From: Anaerolineae bacterium
Lineage (GTDB): Bacteria > Chloroflexota > Anaerolineae > Promineifilales > Promineifilaceae
NCBI GenBank assembly: GCA_030425205.1
Contig: JAUIAP010000031.1
Coordinates: forward strand, 1 to 64,000
Direction: 5' to 3'
Length of the DNA: 64,000 nucleotides
Shown: positions 34,601-41,312 of the stretch, one piece after another
Layout of the letters: the number at the start of each line of letters is the position of its first letter
Numbering within the stretch: position 1 is the stretch's first letter
Notes under the pieces: model-generated
What the model was told of the DNA's origin: nothing
The model's input: the letters and a program-made list of their open reading frames with translations, nothing else
The model's database searches: none
Made by a program: the position numbers and the translations under genes

Positions 34601-37016
34601 CGATACTGGTGTCGCCAGCACTCGGCCGCACAGAGATGTCGCGGCGACCGTTGTTATCCACATCACGCGCAGACAAAAACGCCTGTTCAAAACCATACGT
34701 TGAGGCAAACAGCGCACCTTCATGATAGGAGGTGTCCACATCTGGGTCTTCATAGATAACAGCGGCATCCGTGCCGTGATCCTCGCGCACGTCAAAGCCC
34801 GTCATGATCCAATCATCATAATAGACGTGCAAAACTTGCTGAACGTTCGCCTCACCTGTTCGTTGACAATCAGGTTGCTGCTTCTTTTGTGCATCTTCAT
34901 ATGATGCACAGGTGTCAACCAACCCTTGTAACATCCACGCAAGGCGCACGGTGTGATTGTTGCCCCAGTTCGCGCTTTCGGGCAGATAAAGCATTTTCCC
35001 CTCAAACGCTTGACGTGTCTGCTGCTCATCTATAACAAGTTGGAGGGGAACATAAATCTTTTTCTCTTGCTCCTTAACCGTTTCACGCACGGTGATTTTA
35101 TAGGGAGTCAGGTCTGGATAGGTGGTAACTCCATTTGCATCTGTTGTGCTAGGGGGCAAATGCGCCCCGTTCCCTGAGGTGGTGTCTATCGTAATCTCCA
35201 GCACAGGTACGATTCGCATGTCGCCGTTGCGCTCAACGGGGGCGGCTGCGGGATTGGTGTCAAAAAAGGTCTTGTCATCATGATCTTGGATGTGGCCTCT
35301 TCTATCGCTCGGCCAATCGATGGGATTAAAGGCGTACCAGAGAAATTCGGGGTCGGTTGGACGCAACTGGAAATTGACGTAGGTATACTTTTGAGGGGTT
35401 AGATCAGATATTTGGAAGGAGAATGGTGCGGAGTCGGTGAATGTTTCGGCCGATTTTTGATAAGCCGACATATCATAGCGATCCAGCACACCATCTCCAT
35501 CGTTGTCATCATCGAACAGATCGGGCGTGCCATCCCCGTCTGTGTCGTCGGGAATGCCGTTCTTGTCTGTATCGACCCACCATTCGCGTGCATCGTCCAC
35601 GCCATCGGCGTTGCTGTCGCGCTCTAGCGCATCGCCGTACCACATCTGACCCGCATAGCTAAACCCCGTGATTTCATCATAGTCAGAGACGGTGTCACCA
35701 TCACTGTCAACGAGATCGGGAAACGTTCCCAACTGTGTCTCAACGTAATCGGTCAGGCCGTCTCCATCGGTGTCGGTGGCATCATTGGGGACATCATTTG
35801 TCGTTGGGGCGGTCACTGCGCCAGTGGCGGCAACTGTGCTGGCGACGACGGCTTGCGCTTCCGCGAGCGCAATCGGTGAGTGATTGGGTTCATGGCTCGC
35901 CGTATACAGCTCATCCGCAATGCGGTCACGCTCCTGTTGCTCCGCCTCTTGTGCTTCTCGCCCACTCGCCTGTATCTCCTGAACTGCCGAAAAGTCGGCC
36001 GCCTGCGCCATTTGCACAAATGGATTGAACAACGTCGGAACGAGGATGACCCAGACCATCGCCCACTGTCTGCGTCGATTTGATTGCAGCCCGATGACGG
36101 CGATGACGCTCAACATGAGCGTCGAAGCGGCAAAAGAAGATACAAAGTTGGTGGGGAAAGAGAAAGCTGGAATGGAAAATGCAAAAGTTGACCAGTGACC
36201 ATCCATTGCGCCCACGAAGCTTTGCTCAAACCCATGAAAGGCGATGTCGAGCGTTGCGTTGGTACGATGATCAACTCCTTCCCGGGCTGGAAACGCCAAT
36301 TCGATAAGCTGACGCACGGGGAGACCATCGGCCGAAATCCACAGCTCGCCCGTCCCCGACATACCTGCATACAGCTCCGATGCACTCAACGTCATACCCA
36401 TAGGCAATTCGCCACTGCGCGTCATCTCTTCCTGCATCTGACTGCGAATAAACTCCGCATAGGCGGGGCCGTCCACATCAAACGTGTAGCGCGTCAACAT
36501 ATCAGAAACGGGCAAAACGCTATTTTCTAACCCGCTCGACGCAGCCCGCTCAATGTTCGTCGCGGCGACTAAAAACGCCATCACGTCGCTATCATGCGAG
36601 AAGAGACCCGTAAAATCTTCGATCTCTTCCCACTGTCCACCCGCCTGCCGCGCTCGCGCCGTATCGCCATCGACTTCAATCTGCACGCCGCTATCGGGAT
36701 TGGTGACAGAGCCGCCGTTGGTGTAGTAGACGAGCGACATTTGATCATCGCGGAGATTGGTTTCTCCTTCAAGATACATGCGCTGCGTTTCAGATTGTCG
36801 GCCGACGTTGGTGATGGTGACGAGGGGGATAGTCGTTTGAAGAATATCTGCCGAATACCCATACTCGCCCGCCCGTTTTGCCCGTTCCCAGACGCGCATC
36901 ACCTCTCCTTCTGCGCTGGTCGAGCGACGTTGGGCGGTTGCCTGCACGGGCAACCATGCAAGAATGATTAAGCCAAAAAATATAGCGAATAAGTTGCGTC
37001 TTCTTTTTGCGTTCAT
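22623..37016 (-). CDS. Giant multidomain surface protein (TSP3, LamG, P-domain, internal membrane block)
   Basis: This protein has 4797 residues with AAGGAG eight bases before the ATG and a signal peptide (residues 1-29). In order: a lipoprotein-carrier-like N-domain; a hydrophobic pair near 285-335; calcium-type thrombospondin-3 repeats (DTDGDGLTDY) at about 420-520; about eight membrane-length hydrophobic helices at about 1075-1260; a second TSP3 set at about 1490-1620; a long beta-rich part with Ig-like strands; five LamG modules at about 2370-3455, each with 'FDGVDD'-type motifs and a Cys pair; more Ig-like domains; a proprotein-convertase P domain (RGDVWVELISPEG) at about 4340-4490; a DUF11-like domain; and a final helix with R-K-K-R-E. 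Likely surface adhesin or matrix protein. The membrane block in the middle is odd. It carries 16 TCGGCCGA copies. Confidence 0.88.
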   Translation of the reverse strand: MNAKRRRNLFAIFFGLIILAWLPVQATAQRRSTSAEGEVMRVWERAKRAGEYGYSADILQTTIPLVTITNVGRQSETQRMYLEGETNLRDDQMSLVYYTNGGSVTNPDSGVQIEVDGDTARARQAGGQWEEIEDFTGLFSHDSDVMAFLVAATNIERAASSGLENSVLPVSDMLTRYTFDVDGPAYAEFIRSQMQEEMTRSGELPMGMTLSASELYAGMSGTGELWISADGLPVRQLIELAFPAREGVDHRTNATLDIAFHGFEQSFVGAMDGHWSTFAFSIPAFSFPTNFVSSFAASTLMLSVIAVIGLQSNRRRQWAMVWVILVPTLFNPFVQMAQAADFSAVQEIQASGREAQEAEQQERDRIADELYTASHEPNHSPIALAEAQAVVASTVAATGAVTAPTTNDVPNDATDTDGDGLTDYVETQLGTFPDLVDSDGDTVSDYDEITGFSYAGQMWYGDALERDSNADGVDDAREWWVDTDKNGIPDDTDGDGTPDLFDDDNDGDGVLDRYDMSAYQKSAETFTDSAPFSFQISDLTPQKYTYVNFQLRPTDPEFLWYAFNPIDWPSDRRGHIQDHDDKTFFDTNPAAAPVERNGDMRIVPVLEITIDTTSGNGAHLPPSTTDANGVTTYPDLTPYKITVRETVKEQEKKIYVPLQLVIDEQQTRQAFEGKMLYLPESANWGNNHTVRLAWMLQGLVDTCASYEDAQKKQQPDCQRTGEANVQQVLHVYYDDWIMTGFDVREDHGTDAAVIYEDPDVDTSYHEGALFASTYGFEQAFLSARDVDNNGRRDISVRPSAGDTSIASLLDRDNHPNADKEPTWGLPNIFQVVTTETYEHQDKAIYQLGASVSRGILDDTFTHHYSEAAPIYPTLLYMREESYRATNLDALAHSGDYVNWSGRVLSVDLHPDNQSAESIQTVASMTMVPYCREGGDWVKCKLDTYWDVLEQFHAEDTSVTGKDPEIAAGELLMIQLYFTTLFNSVTQVVAVDGAHNPSNGLSSDSKIALTLTKIGSAVARSYIKFVVNDVALARIVTTPLLKQIGKQAIERGGIVGATSILKDLTGVLKNARANVGKIIAGTLGIVIIAAVVLAVIVTLIILYFYPKTSKVVVPIVLLLITAVQFVISIVKPIISVVKTIVAVVNTGATAIQATGQVLGGATQILGVATAGLALGFVLTAISTWGVAIFQIILLAANGALTATAAVTVVLTAVANTIFALALFILSLTSVAGLLLAALIGILYSLVTGVLSLLCAAGVRAVCDFKNQLSKIAVAIFYEENSLFQLDTVTTGRTDIEFDRGQGYAAGNSIRVSFPITTVGGLRQGGANFYRSYEPLLRPTLNPFADSKSVEHIDSIVRSASVFYELSDSNLNRFELEQNQMREDWEVNSGKVTPENPHVSYVSKQDAVAFSKTLQAGIDSSLAPLYFNIGQANGKITCVKFLLESCTVKGDETERNFITSSIGELYVFDVVPATVDQFYTLHKTQGEGYTLNWDDRFNGFLDADGDGVISQLHNGNDPDDSQWDTDGDGLSDARELALRAEGIAVSPESADTDGDSLDDLTEVRLNTNPANPDSDYDGLTDAQEISGWDITINNTLYHVTSDPLSQDGDGDGISDHTEYSLDSQGFHPRVVNDSPLASYVTTNDADGFLHGGQDVNVTTTISNTLPNVYWSGGEATFTYGGALAHDSVVRPLGFNTPNSTAASATTSLTVDPNAASGPAEVSSTASVRLEYLLKTEDLTVQSADPYNELLDESSATAALSSQTDVDDPFITATITELTHSIRSFRVVNVHLNGLSYTIYDPNEDPSFPSRADLYGTPTIACASDRNICAVLVSVRTEFFSVHNYLMMLRFRLVPDPNNPSKLAFDHTWTGSHHPATVDQIHSQAAPSTGNVDFGTRIASNGDSFVVLYNGFHHDYDRQLLIKHPVSNSGAYEPPSVLSDARESSDYAIVGVNDNYTTVWLEDNSPNNKEMWGATLDGTGSLVAKRRIIQKPATSQIGETTLAFNPSSARMLLAYNLDDAIVGQALSTTLERVGSSRQLAATPAESPAVAFDPRSGAWLVGWQTNSRFHYRAFSDQAYGLTEKTNWTFTTNQQTDLACLGSITSVTKFTCVHTAPFNTDLRKTQVAINRNVPINLPSQRETVNLVVDNDKPTSSVTSLSEGAIIKANGTLIVGGSADDTTSGIAKVEVSVNNGAWQPAIGGGSWAHTLSVSTEGTYTIRTRATDVVGFVEEAIQTRTFQVDNTAPTATAALPADVIRADPHSDGSFTVALSGTGSDGGIAVSGFATLEAQLSPVGLQGAGGTWQAATVTNGTWQIPAYQLPSFGAEPSGRYQVQVRATDSAGNQSAAIVVGELAIDNAAPVASLHQFVVAEGDLIAMPLNEVASVTQFVNSAPTGLQPAACTGCPVGSGGTNGVQFNNQPLVFPYSAETTNAALPEREMSVAMWVRPDRYAPNMGFMSAIEKVNAKDAGWAIGTHDGNLFFELATEGGGDDVTRMEAWQHAPPHQWNHVAATYDGETTRLYQNGVLVAESADPSGNIRYDGVNHHFLGGYASAAHWSMYFGRMSDVHLFDHAITVDEITQLYRNVRQTPEPEVNLPFDKRDATNKWIDLTGNGHHATCRGSCPITVGQGSTGASVLFDGVDDVLQLPVNISETSYGASLWLKTECVDCGIFEITDRGGAFDRTIFTSGGRICAFVFTSETICTAETFADNGWHHVVHTFGGDVGAQRLYVDGVHRATGQLTASIFNFDTYAFVGYVHEKPYLVGQIDDVRLFNSALSQFDVAQLSRDTSPNDMRVHLPLNEPISQLTQTNLAWDASGNGHVATCQGATCPASSSAGVHGTTLVFDGVDDHLTLPDAPIVGLGGGDFTVSAWINLETYDTNIGRPIVGGLTRGDGQNIHMLVRNQRLYMDFWNSSVGGKTVVQTGQWYHATFRYTAETSELALFLNGQLDAVAVSRFAPQQTDAVQVGRFLYGYWDGAIDDLRIYQRPLSNSEIAALSGALTPAHGKRITGIATETAGFRDDISSVDVAYVPMSQIEAQANTITHLRFEEQFSAGDGDGNPLADSSGNQLHGTCSGDGCPTTTTGKGQDALQFDGVDDQVELATGDELGFNSGDFTVAAWMRVDAFNSFNEPLISGMTGEQNKNVHLVLRERKWLMSFWGNDTFGTQELEVARWYHVAFRYTVSTGQQAIYIDGQLDNQTVNHIPPEHVGKVYLGGSLGGNLDGAVDDFRVYQRALNEAEIGRLAQSADVQGRLKLHLTFDRQPSQRLADSSGNALHGTCSTNTCPVSVAGEVDRAMQFDGVDDHVVLNTGETLGLKGGDDFTVAAWLYVDQFNGGDEPLLSGLTAESNQNVHLVLRDRKWLMAFWDNDTFGNQVLDANRWYHVVFRYSAENSGVQTIFVDGQIDAQTSNHVRPQHDGLIYIGRSLGGYLNGALDDLRIYKRALSDAEVAALSQSANNTTWHPATLEPAINARHGILWNAPLPTTRDRFAIMTRATDTLGNQTYSPVLWQGLLGDAPAQASRMSQNSERSIMTDIAPPQVTLTTELIRVDDLGRYFTTEIVGTITSADPDAIVDVQIGSNGEWQAATVSAGNWSLELEPIYLTAESMTTTVRATDGANQQTIITETVTVDIAAPTFLDVAFSYDQDGTWQTLTNTYQTLTDASMLRMRWTIEDDDLVELYAGLTESETATREQLTELATTDREYVGTVNDQATMYAHLIGVDAVGNETVSSSGPYYIDRVLTPDLVTNLDYNDWHNDDTLIGLLQTTALTESVATLSTLAAQQQLYGSWDADGVRLDWQGADWDVDGDLFIYFDTVSGGATTLYNPYPATQADTLIYLPGNRPELTARQQQSAAVQRNARTLDAHEADYLVWIQDSDNADLMRWDGDKWVLDTVLTDAQFQTESSTTALYLPFNALGVGDPTSVNFKMLAVASEEYELRLWGAMPNNNPANSERVVSTNGFAESHRFAMTHQYQWLDMGAGIAPSDGQFVDSRLAVTISADPDGITYSLLQSGLFWLWDAVIFDDVGSEDDVFSFLDTDIPAVGIDEEINFTVTVENKGTRPANQVVVDIAAWDALHLPDVFDAGEFENLIVDMGDIPAGETATFAFVGELDDSDIVAVYEECMADEPEDPDDCYNDADEFGWATLDAFVDDGLSAELSADPLEWIWVDHSVDAVPPVYLSIDTPQNVVGSDVVSIAGYVYDESQLAQVELIVTNLADDATQALACVVEGEGGFWSCEWDNRGAINADHFALSARAIDIHGHVGNWSAPNNVTVDAIRPTVSIGPDSAALDDATVGVETVAITGLADDNSGVTAVEVCTVTANSESCETLATVAALSAENLLIIDDIPATPIAFDEISAACGGGEIIRTFEVGSSFVVGDIKLGFNASHAYRGDVWVELISPEGTLVNVIVGDDSAGAESADFDILLDDTAGLSLFAGGGDDIGRPFYDRRVAPTEPLSTFVGEDAAGTWQLTLCDDGDDDAGTYQRSQLILAEAGDDITVNWPWRYLLNVSENTESITRTLQVTSLDEVGNRSAEPVALTLNIDTVAPVITVTQHIATPTPSEMTAPILSGTVSDNSTTADVVVRGYTDAEQNLWADVAVDELTGEWAFTLTPQAVGDHTFWIDTTDRGGNSTTSGPYHVTVPVYADLTLFGTVQTTTVRTGEIMTVTLTVFNNGPSANENVHVVASTSLAVRHVTTTMGTCSISGIDCELPTLMQQQSAVIVIVLDNEAGDPFDALYFSAMVDGSLPDSSHDNNKFILNPNSLALTLTEFGVVNRLSPLWFGLLLALSGWFVLTRKKRE

Positions 37017-37105
37017 CTACCGTGCTCCTTCGATGGTGGATTTACGTTCAACCGATCTTTTTGTGTTGGATAAGCGTAATCGTGTTGGCGTGATTGTCCT
37101 ACCCT

Positions 37106-37140
37106 AAAAATGACCATATTGACTGGTCATTTTTGACCAG
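37106..37140. promoter_or_regulatory. Inverted-repeat element A (TGACCA family) upstream of the giant gene
   Basis: Perfect 11-bp arms at 37106-37116 and 37124-37134 (AAAAATGACCA and its complement) are followed directly by a third half-site, TGACCAG (37134-37140). It lies 90 bp upstream of the giant gene start. The same arrangement, with the same CCTACCCTAA lead-in, recurs at 41240-41274. Operator or short mobile repeat. Confidence 0.55.
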
Positions 37141-37230
37141 ATCGCACGCCAAAATGCGTCATTCAAGGATTTTTCAGCCGGCTAACTGCCCTATGCTGAG
37201 CGAAGTCGTTTATAGGACAGCTTTATCCGA

Positions 37231-37284
37231 AAAGAGGGTTCCAATAACGCGGCAGACTTTGCCACGTTATTTGGAACCCTCTTT
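37231..37284 (-). terminator. Strong hairpin terminator of the beta-lactamase-fold gene
   Basis: Arms of 24-25 bases (37231-37254 and 37260-37284) pair with one bulge and one mismatch around a 5-base loop. On the minus strand the stem ends CCCTCTTTT, directly downstream of the stop at 37311. It isolates that gene from the giant surface gene. Confidence 0.65.
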
Positions 37285-37310
37285 AGATGTGTGCAACCGC
37301 GTAACGATTG

Positions 37311-38594
37311 CTAACGCTGCTTTTGTGCGAGATGTGTAGATCGGCCGATTAGCAAAACCAGTGCCAGCAGCACCAAAGAAATCCCCCAATTGATCTGCTG
37401 AGCCGTTTGCATCGCGTTCAGCTCAACCGCTGTTGGTGTCCCTGTGCTGTTCTCTACGATTTCATCGACTACATCTTGGAGGAATGTTTCGGCTGAATCG
37501 GCCGAATTGGTCAAAACCACAAACCCGACACCCCGATCTGGCATAAAGCCAACGACGCTGAGATAGTTGTCAAACGATCCCTCATGCAGGACTACATCCA
37601 CATCACCAACAAGCACTGTCTCCCAACCCAACCCATAATCTTCGAGTGCGGGTTGCCACATCTCCCGAATCGTGTTGGCGGCAACGATGCGTGTTCCATT
37701 CGGTGCCACGCCTTCGTTCAGTTGCGTCTGAACATAGATCGCCATCTCGCGCACGTTTGCCTTGATCGAGCCAGAGGGGGCGAGCGGATCGCCGTCGAAA
37801 TCTTCTGGATCAGCCTCGACCAACACGCCACCGTCTAAGATGTAGGATTTGCCATAGTTAGGATTGTTGGCGACGTCGCTGACGCGCACCCTTGCCGTCG
37901 TCATTCCCATCGGTTGCAAGACGGTATCTTCTAGCAGGTCGGCATAATCGTCGTAAAGCGCATCATCTTGTCCACTTTCAGCGATGACGGCTAAGTAACC
38001 AGCCGCCGTGGTCGAGAGATTGCTATAGCTAAACTGTTGACCGGGGGCGGCGAGTAGTTCGGCCGATTCTAAAAACGGTAACACATCCTGTGCCGTCGAG
38101 TTATCAATGTCAAAATCATCCTCGTTGTAGTCGGCAATGCCACTGCTCATGTTGAGCAGGTGGCGCAGCGTCACCGTATCGGTCGCCTGCTGTGTTTCAA
38201 GTGCGAAGTCGGGATAAATTTGAATGGCGGGCTCATCCCAATCCACGACTCCATCATCGACTAGCGTCGCCATCAGCAGTGCGGTGAACGATTTCGTGAT
38301 CGAGGCAATGTGAAAGAAGGTCTCCTCCGTCACGGGCAGGTTTGCCACTACATCACGCTTCCCAAACCCTTCCAACAGAATGATCTCATCTCCCCGCACA
38401 ATCGCAGTGGCAACCCCCGCAATCTTGTCTGACGCAATACGATCACTGATAAATGTACGATAGGCGGCAACGTCAGCCGCATTCCAGCCAGCCGATCTCT
38501 TCGCACTCACGGTTGTGGGCGAAAAATTCTGGGGAGGCAGTCCCGTGCAAGCCAATAAAACCAGCGCGAGTAAAATGATGTATGCTGTTTTCAT
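37311..38594 (-). CDS. Beta-lactamase/DD-peptidase-family serine hydrolase, lipoprotein
   Basis: This 427-residue protein has a lipoprotein signal with LLAC (Cys16). The class C beta-lactamase/penicillin-binding fold is shown by Ser98-x-x-Lys101 (SITK), Tyr190-Ser-Asn192 and His337-Glu-Gly. These are the nucleophile/base motifs of esterase EstB-like, DD-carboxypeptidase or D-aminopeptidase members. A C-terminal hydrophobic helix (INWGISLVLLALVLLI) followed by basic residues gives a second membrane contact. It should act outside the membrane. The substrate could be a peptide, ester or beta-lactam and cannot be told from motifs. It has its own terminator, and its promoter region contains the REP/MITE-like element at 38732-38872. 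Confidence 0.87.
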   Translation of the reverse strand: MKTAYIILLALVLLACTGLPPQNFSPTTVSAKRSAGWNAADVAAYRTFISDRIASDKIAGVATAIVRGDEIILLEGFGKRDVVANLPVTEETFFHIASITKSFTALLMATLVDDGVVDWDEPAIQIYPDFALETQQATDTVTLRHLLNMSSGIADYNEDDFDIDNSTAQDVLPFLESAELLAAPGQQFSYSNLSTTAAGYLAVIAESGQDDALYDDYADLLEDTVLQPMGMTTARVRVSDVANNPNYGKSYILDGGVLVEADPEDFDGDPLAPSGSIKANVREMAIYVQTQLNEGVAPNGTRIVAANTIREMWQPALEDYGLGWETVLVGDVDVVLHEGSFDNYLSVVGFMPDRGVGFVVLTNSADSAETFLQDVVDEIVENSTGTPTAVELNAMQTAQQINWGISLVLLALVLLIGRSTHLAQKQR

Positions 38595-38731
38595 AATTTA
38601 GTCTCTTATTACAACGCGAGTTGAATCAACTGCACCGAGCCAATGAGCGCCCCAACCATTGCAAATGTGACATAGACAAAGTGTATCCAATTTAATTCAC
38701 AATGTGGTCATTTGCACGCCAAAAAAAGCTG

Positions 38732-38872
38732 TTCGCTGTTAACACTTTGGAAATAAAACGGACACAAACATGTCATACCCGCGTAGGCGGGTATCCACTC
38801 TTGTGCCTCAGTGAAGAATGGATTCCCACCTCCGTGGGAATGACAATTCTAATACCTATTGTTAACAGCGAA
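38732..38872. mobile_element. REP/MITE-like element with nested hairpins
   Basis: A 13-bp inverted repeat (TTCGCTGTTAACA at 38732-38744, its complement at 38860-38872) bounds 141 bp. Inside are two 8-bp-stem hairpins with 4-base loops, ATACCCGC...GCGGGTAT (38776-38795) and ATTCCCAC...GTGGGAAT (38822-38841). They are arranged as inverted copies of one another with compensating changes that keep both stems paired. The inner unit resembles the widespread 'GTCATxCCCGC...GCGGGxATCCA' dispersed repeats. It lies between two minus-strand genes and may end transcription of the gene above it. Confidence 0.6.
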
Positions 38873-38886
38873 TAACTTTGGTGAGG

Positions 38887-40767
38887 TTACTCGCCGCGCT
38901 GGGGACGAACCGCTGCCCAGACTGTTAGTGTAAGCAGTCCAGCAACGAGGGCGACAAGCGTTGTGCGAGATGCCTGGCTGTCTGTTGTCGCGTGGCGGAA
39001 GCTGACGGCAAGCGGTGCACCATCAGCTTCATACGCGCCGATGTCGCACATATTGTCTGGCCGTCCGTATCCACGCTGGTCGAGCGTCGCGCATGTTGCG
39101 TTGTCACCTGCGTTAACGGCGGGGCTAGGGTCAAGCAGCGCGTGAGTCTGCGTCGCGCCACCGTTATCAGCGAGGGCGGCGAGGTTAGGGTCGACACCGA
39201 TCTGGTTGTCGTCTGTGCCGTCAACGAGGTTGCAAGCGTCTGTGCCCGTCGCCTCAATCAGCGTGTGAGCAGCGTTGACGCTGCCAGATGACGCATCAAT
39301 TTGGCAATCGCCGCCGCTCAAGCTGTTGGCGATAATCGTGTTGCTCATGGTGAGCGTGCCAGTGATGACGTGAATGCCGCCACCTGATGTGGTCGCTGCG
39401 TTACCTGTCAGCGTGTTGTTGTTGAGGGTGAGGTCTTTGCCAGTGGAGACGCCGCCACCCGACACGCCAGCCGAATTGCCGCTAAACGTGTTGTTCGTGG
39501 CGATAACGGTTGTGTCTGTCACAATGATCCCTGTGATAACTCGCAATGCACCACCAAATTCTGCGGCCGAGTTGTTCGTGAATGTGCTGGTATTGAGCGT
39601 CAAACTACCCAGTACGTTGAGCGCGCCACCGCGAGCAGACTGGTTGCCATCAAAGGTGCTTCTCTCGATCGTCGTTGTCCCCGTGCTACCCAACCGCGCT
39701 GCACCGCCTGCATCGAGTGCCCTATTATTTGTGAAGGTACTATCGCTCAGTGTCAAATCGCCCTGAGCCAACAATCCCCCACCCACTTCAGCCGCGACAT
39801 TGCTTGTAAAGGTGCTGGTCATGATTGTCGTAACCGTCTCTGAAATTGTTGCCAGCGCGCCGCCATTGGTTGCTTGATTATCAGTGAAAGTGCTATCGAT
39901 CACGGTTAATTGTCCCGGTGGAAGAGGCGCTTGAAGATTGTTGTTGAGTGCTGCCCCAGCAATCGCTTGGTTTCCTTTGAATGAGCTGGTGCGCACAATC
40001 AGCGTCCCGACATTGAGCGCACCGCCGCCAAATCCGGCAATGTTGTCCGTGAAGGTGCTACCATCAATCGTGCCTCGACCCGCATTGACAACTGCACCAG
40101 CGGCGGCGGTGTTGCGCTCAAACGTGCTGCCGCTGATCGCCATGAAACCGAGATTGGCGACAGCGCTACCTTGACCGCCTGCGTTGGCGCGGAAGGTGCT
40201 ATCGTTGACAAAGAGTGCGCCGCCGACATTGGCAATGCCGCCCCCCGCCTCTGTGTTGGCGGCGAGACTGTTGCTGAGGAAGGTGCTGCTGTTGATGGTC
40301 ACCTGTCCATAGTTGAGAACACCGCCACCACAGGCCGTCGCCGCACTCCCACACTGTAGGGGAGAAACGGTTGTTGGCACGCCGCGCTGGATGGTGAGAT
40401 TGTTGATCGCCACAACGGTTTGTTGACCGATAATCAATCCCGTAAAGGTATTGTTGGCGTCTAGCACCTGCCCGTTGCCCGCAATGACGAGCGATGCGCC
40501 AGCCGTTGCATTGCTGATTGTGGTCGTTGTGCCAGTCAGTACGATGTCGGCCGTCAAGCTGATCGTCGTTGTTCCCGCTGTTGCCGAGTTGTTGAAGCAG
40601 GTAATCGCTTCATTCAGGTCAGTCGTGTTGCCAGCCGCCATCGACTGAGAACAGGCGACCTGTGCCGCCGCTGGTGTGACCAGTAGCGCAACGAACGCCA
40701 GCAGGAGTCCAGAAAAAAGTAACGTCATCCATAGACGTTTTGAAAGTGATGTAAATCGAGCGTTCAT
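38887..40767 (-). CDS. Secreted beta-helix surface protein with choice-of-anchor-Q domain
   Basis: This 626-residue protein has AAAGGAA before the ATG and a signal peptide ending near AAAQV. More than ten rungs of the form 'L-x-x-S-x-S-T-F-x-x-N-x-A-x-x-G-G-A-L' make a right-handed beta-helix of the polymorphic outer-membrane type. It ends with '[23 protein letters not shown] ... DQRG ... CDIGAYE' (choice-of-anchor Q) and a membrane helix (TTLVALVAGLLTLTVWAAV) followed by R-P-Q-R-G-E. It is similar in plan to the protein at 1496-4429. Unlike almost every other long gene here it contains no TCGGCCGA copy, and its codons are dominated by a repetitive Asn/Thr/Ser pattern. Likely an adhesin. Confidence 0.82.
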   Translation of the reverse strand: MNARFTSLSKRLWMTLLFSGLLLAFVALLVTPAAAQVACSQSMAAGNTTDLNEAITCFNNSATAGTTTISLTADIVLTGTTTTISNATAGASLVIAGNGQVLDANNTFTGLIIGQQTVVAINNLTIQRGVPTTVSPLQCGSAATACGGGVLNYGQVTINSSTFLSNSLAANTEAGGGIANVGGALFVNDSTFRANAGGQGSAVANLGFMAISGSTFERNTAAAGAVVNAGRGTIDGSTFTDNIAGFGGGALNVGTLIVRTSSFKGNQAIAGAALNNNLQAPLPPGQLTVIDSTFTDNQATNGGALATISETVTTIMTSTFTSNVAAEVGGGLLAQGDLTLSDSTFTNNRALDAGGAARLGSTGTTTIERSTFDGNQSARGGALNVLGSLTLNTSTFTNNSAAEFGGALRVITGIIVTDTTVIATNNTFSGNSAGVSGGGVSTGKDLTLNNNTLTGNAATTSGGGIHVITGTLTMSNTIIANSLSGGDCQIDASSGSVNAAHTLIEATGTDACNLVDGTDDNQIGVDPNLAALADNGGATQTHALLDPSPAVNAGDNATCATLDQRGYGRPDNMCDIGAYEADGAPLAVSFRHATTDSQASRTTLVALVAGLLTLTVWAAVRPQRGE

Positions 40768-40846
40768 ATTATTCCTTTAAAAATAGATACTGCATTTCAG
40801 CGTATACGGTTCGTACAGGTCAAATGTGTGTGAACAAAATCCTCAG

Positions 40847-41200
40847 CTACTCAATGCCCCCGCTTAACCAATCTTGCATTTGCATCGTCAACTCCTGCGT
40901 TGTCACGCTTGTGTAGATAATTCCGCTTACCTGCCGGGCGCGGGCAGCCCGTTCCTGTCGCGCAGAATGGACAAGCGCAAGACAGTACGTATCAGGTGTC
41001 GCGTCCCACAGACAGTTCAACAAAACGGCATCAACAATCAAAAGTCCAAAGTGTGTCGTTTGCAGCAAGTGGGTCGCCGTTTCACAATCTTGGGTCTGCA
41101 AAACGGTGCGGGCTGGATCGGCCGAACGGACAATTGCACACAATCCATTGCCGAAATGTTGATGCGGTGTAGCGATAAGGACAGCCCCAGATTTGTTCAT
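40847..41200 (-). CDS. Receiver-like (CheY-fold) single-domain protein
   Basis: This protein has about 117 residues from the ATG at 41200. A TTG at 41227 would add nine more but lacks support. The pattern fits a response-regulator receiver: strand AVLIATPHQ, a helix, then LLIVDAVLL with Asp in the phospho-acceptor position, CLALVHSA as strand 4 and GIIYTSVTTQEL as the last turn. The acidic pocket near the first strand is replaced by T-P-H, so it may be a pseudo-receiver. It is divergent from the histidine kinase and could act as a non-DNA-binding partner of that system. Function inferred. Confidence 0.5.
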   Translation of the reverse strand: MNKSGAVLIATPHQHFGNGLCAIVRSADPARTVLQTQDCETATHLLQTTHFGLLIVDAVLLNCLWDATPDTYCLALVHSARQERAARARQVSGIIYTSVTTQELTMQMQDWLSGGIE

Positions 41201-41239
41201 GCACCTAGCATAGATGATGTAAGGCAACTCACCTACCCT

Positions 41240-41274
41240 AATAATGACCAGATCGACTGGTCATTATTGACCAG
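41240..41274. promoter_or_regulatory. Inverted-repeat element B (TGACCA family) upstream of the sensor kinase
   Basis: Perfect 12-bp arms (41240-41251 and 41257-41268, AATAATGACCAG and its complement) flank ATCGA, followed by a third half-site GACCAG ending at 41274. The lead-in CCTACCCTAA is identical to that of element A at 37106. It occupies the divergent promoter region between the receiver-like gene and the sensor kinase, about 40 bp from the latter. Confidence 0.6.
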
Positions 41275-41312
41275 AATGAAATCTGGTAAGGGTGTTATAC
41301 TGGGGTACAACA

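Noticed and set aside
37311-38594. Calling this an antibiotic-resistance beta-lactamase
   Set aside because: The motifs are shared by esterases, aminopeptidases and DD-peptidases. The lipoprotein signal plus C-terminal helix is not typical of resistance enzymes.
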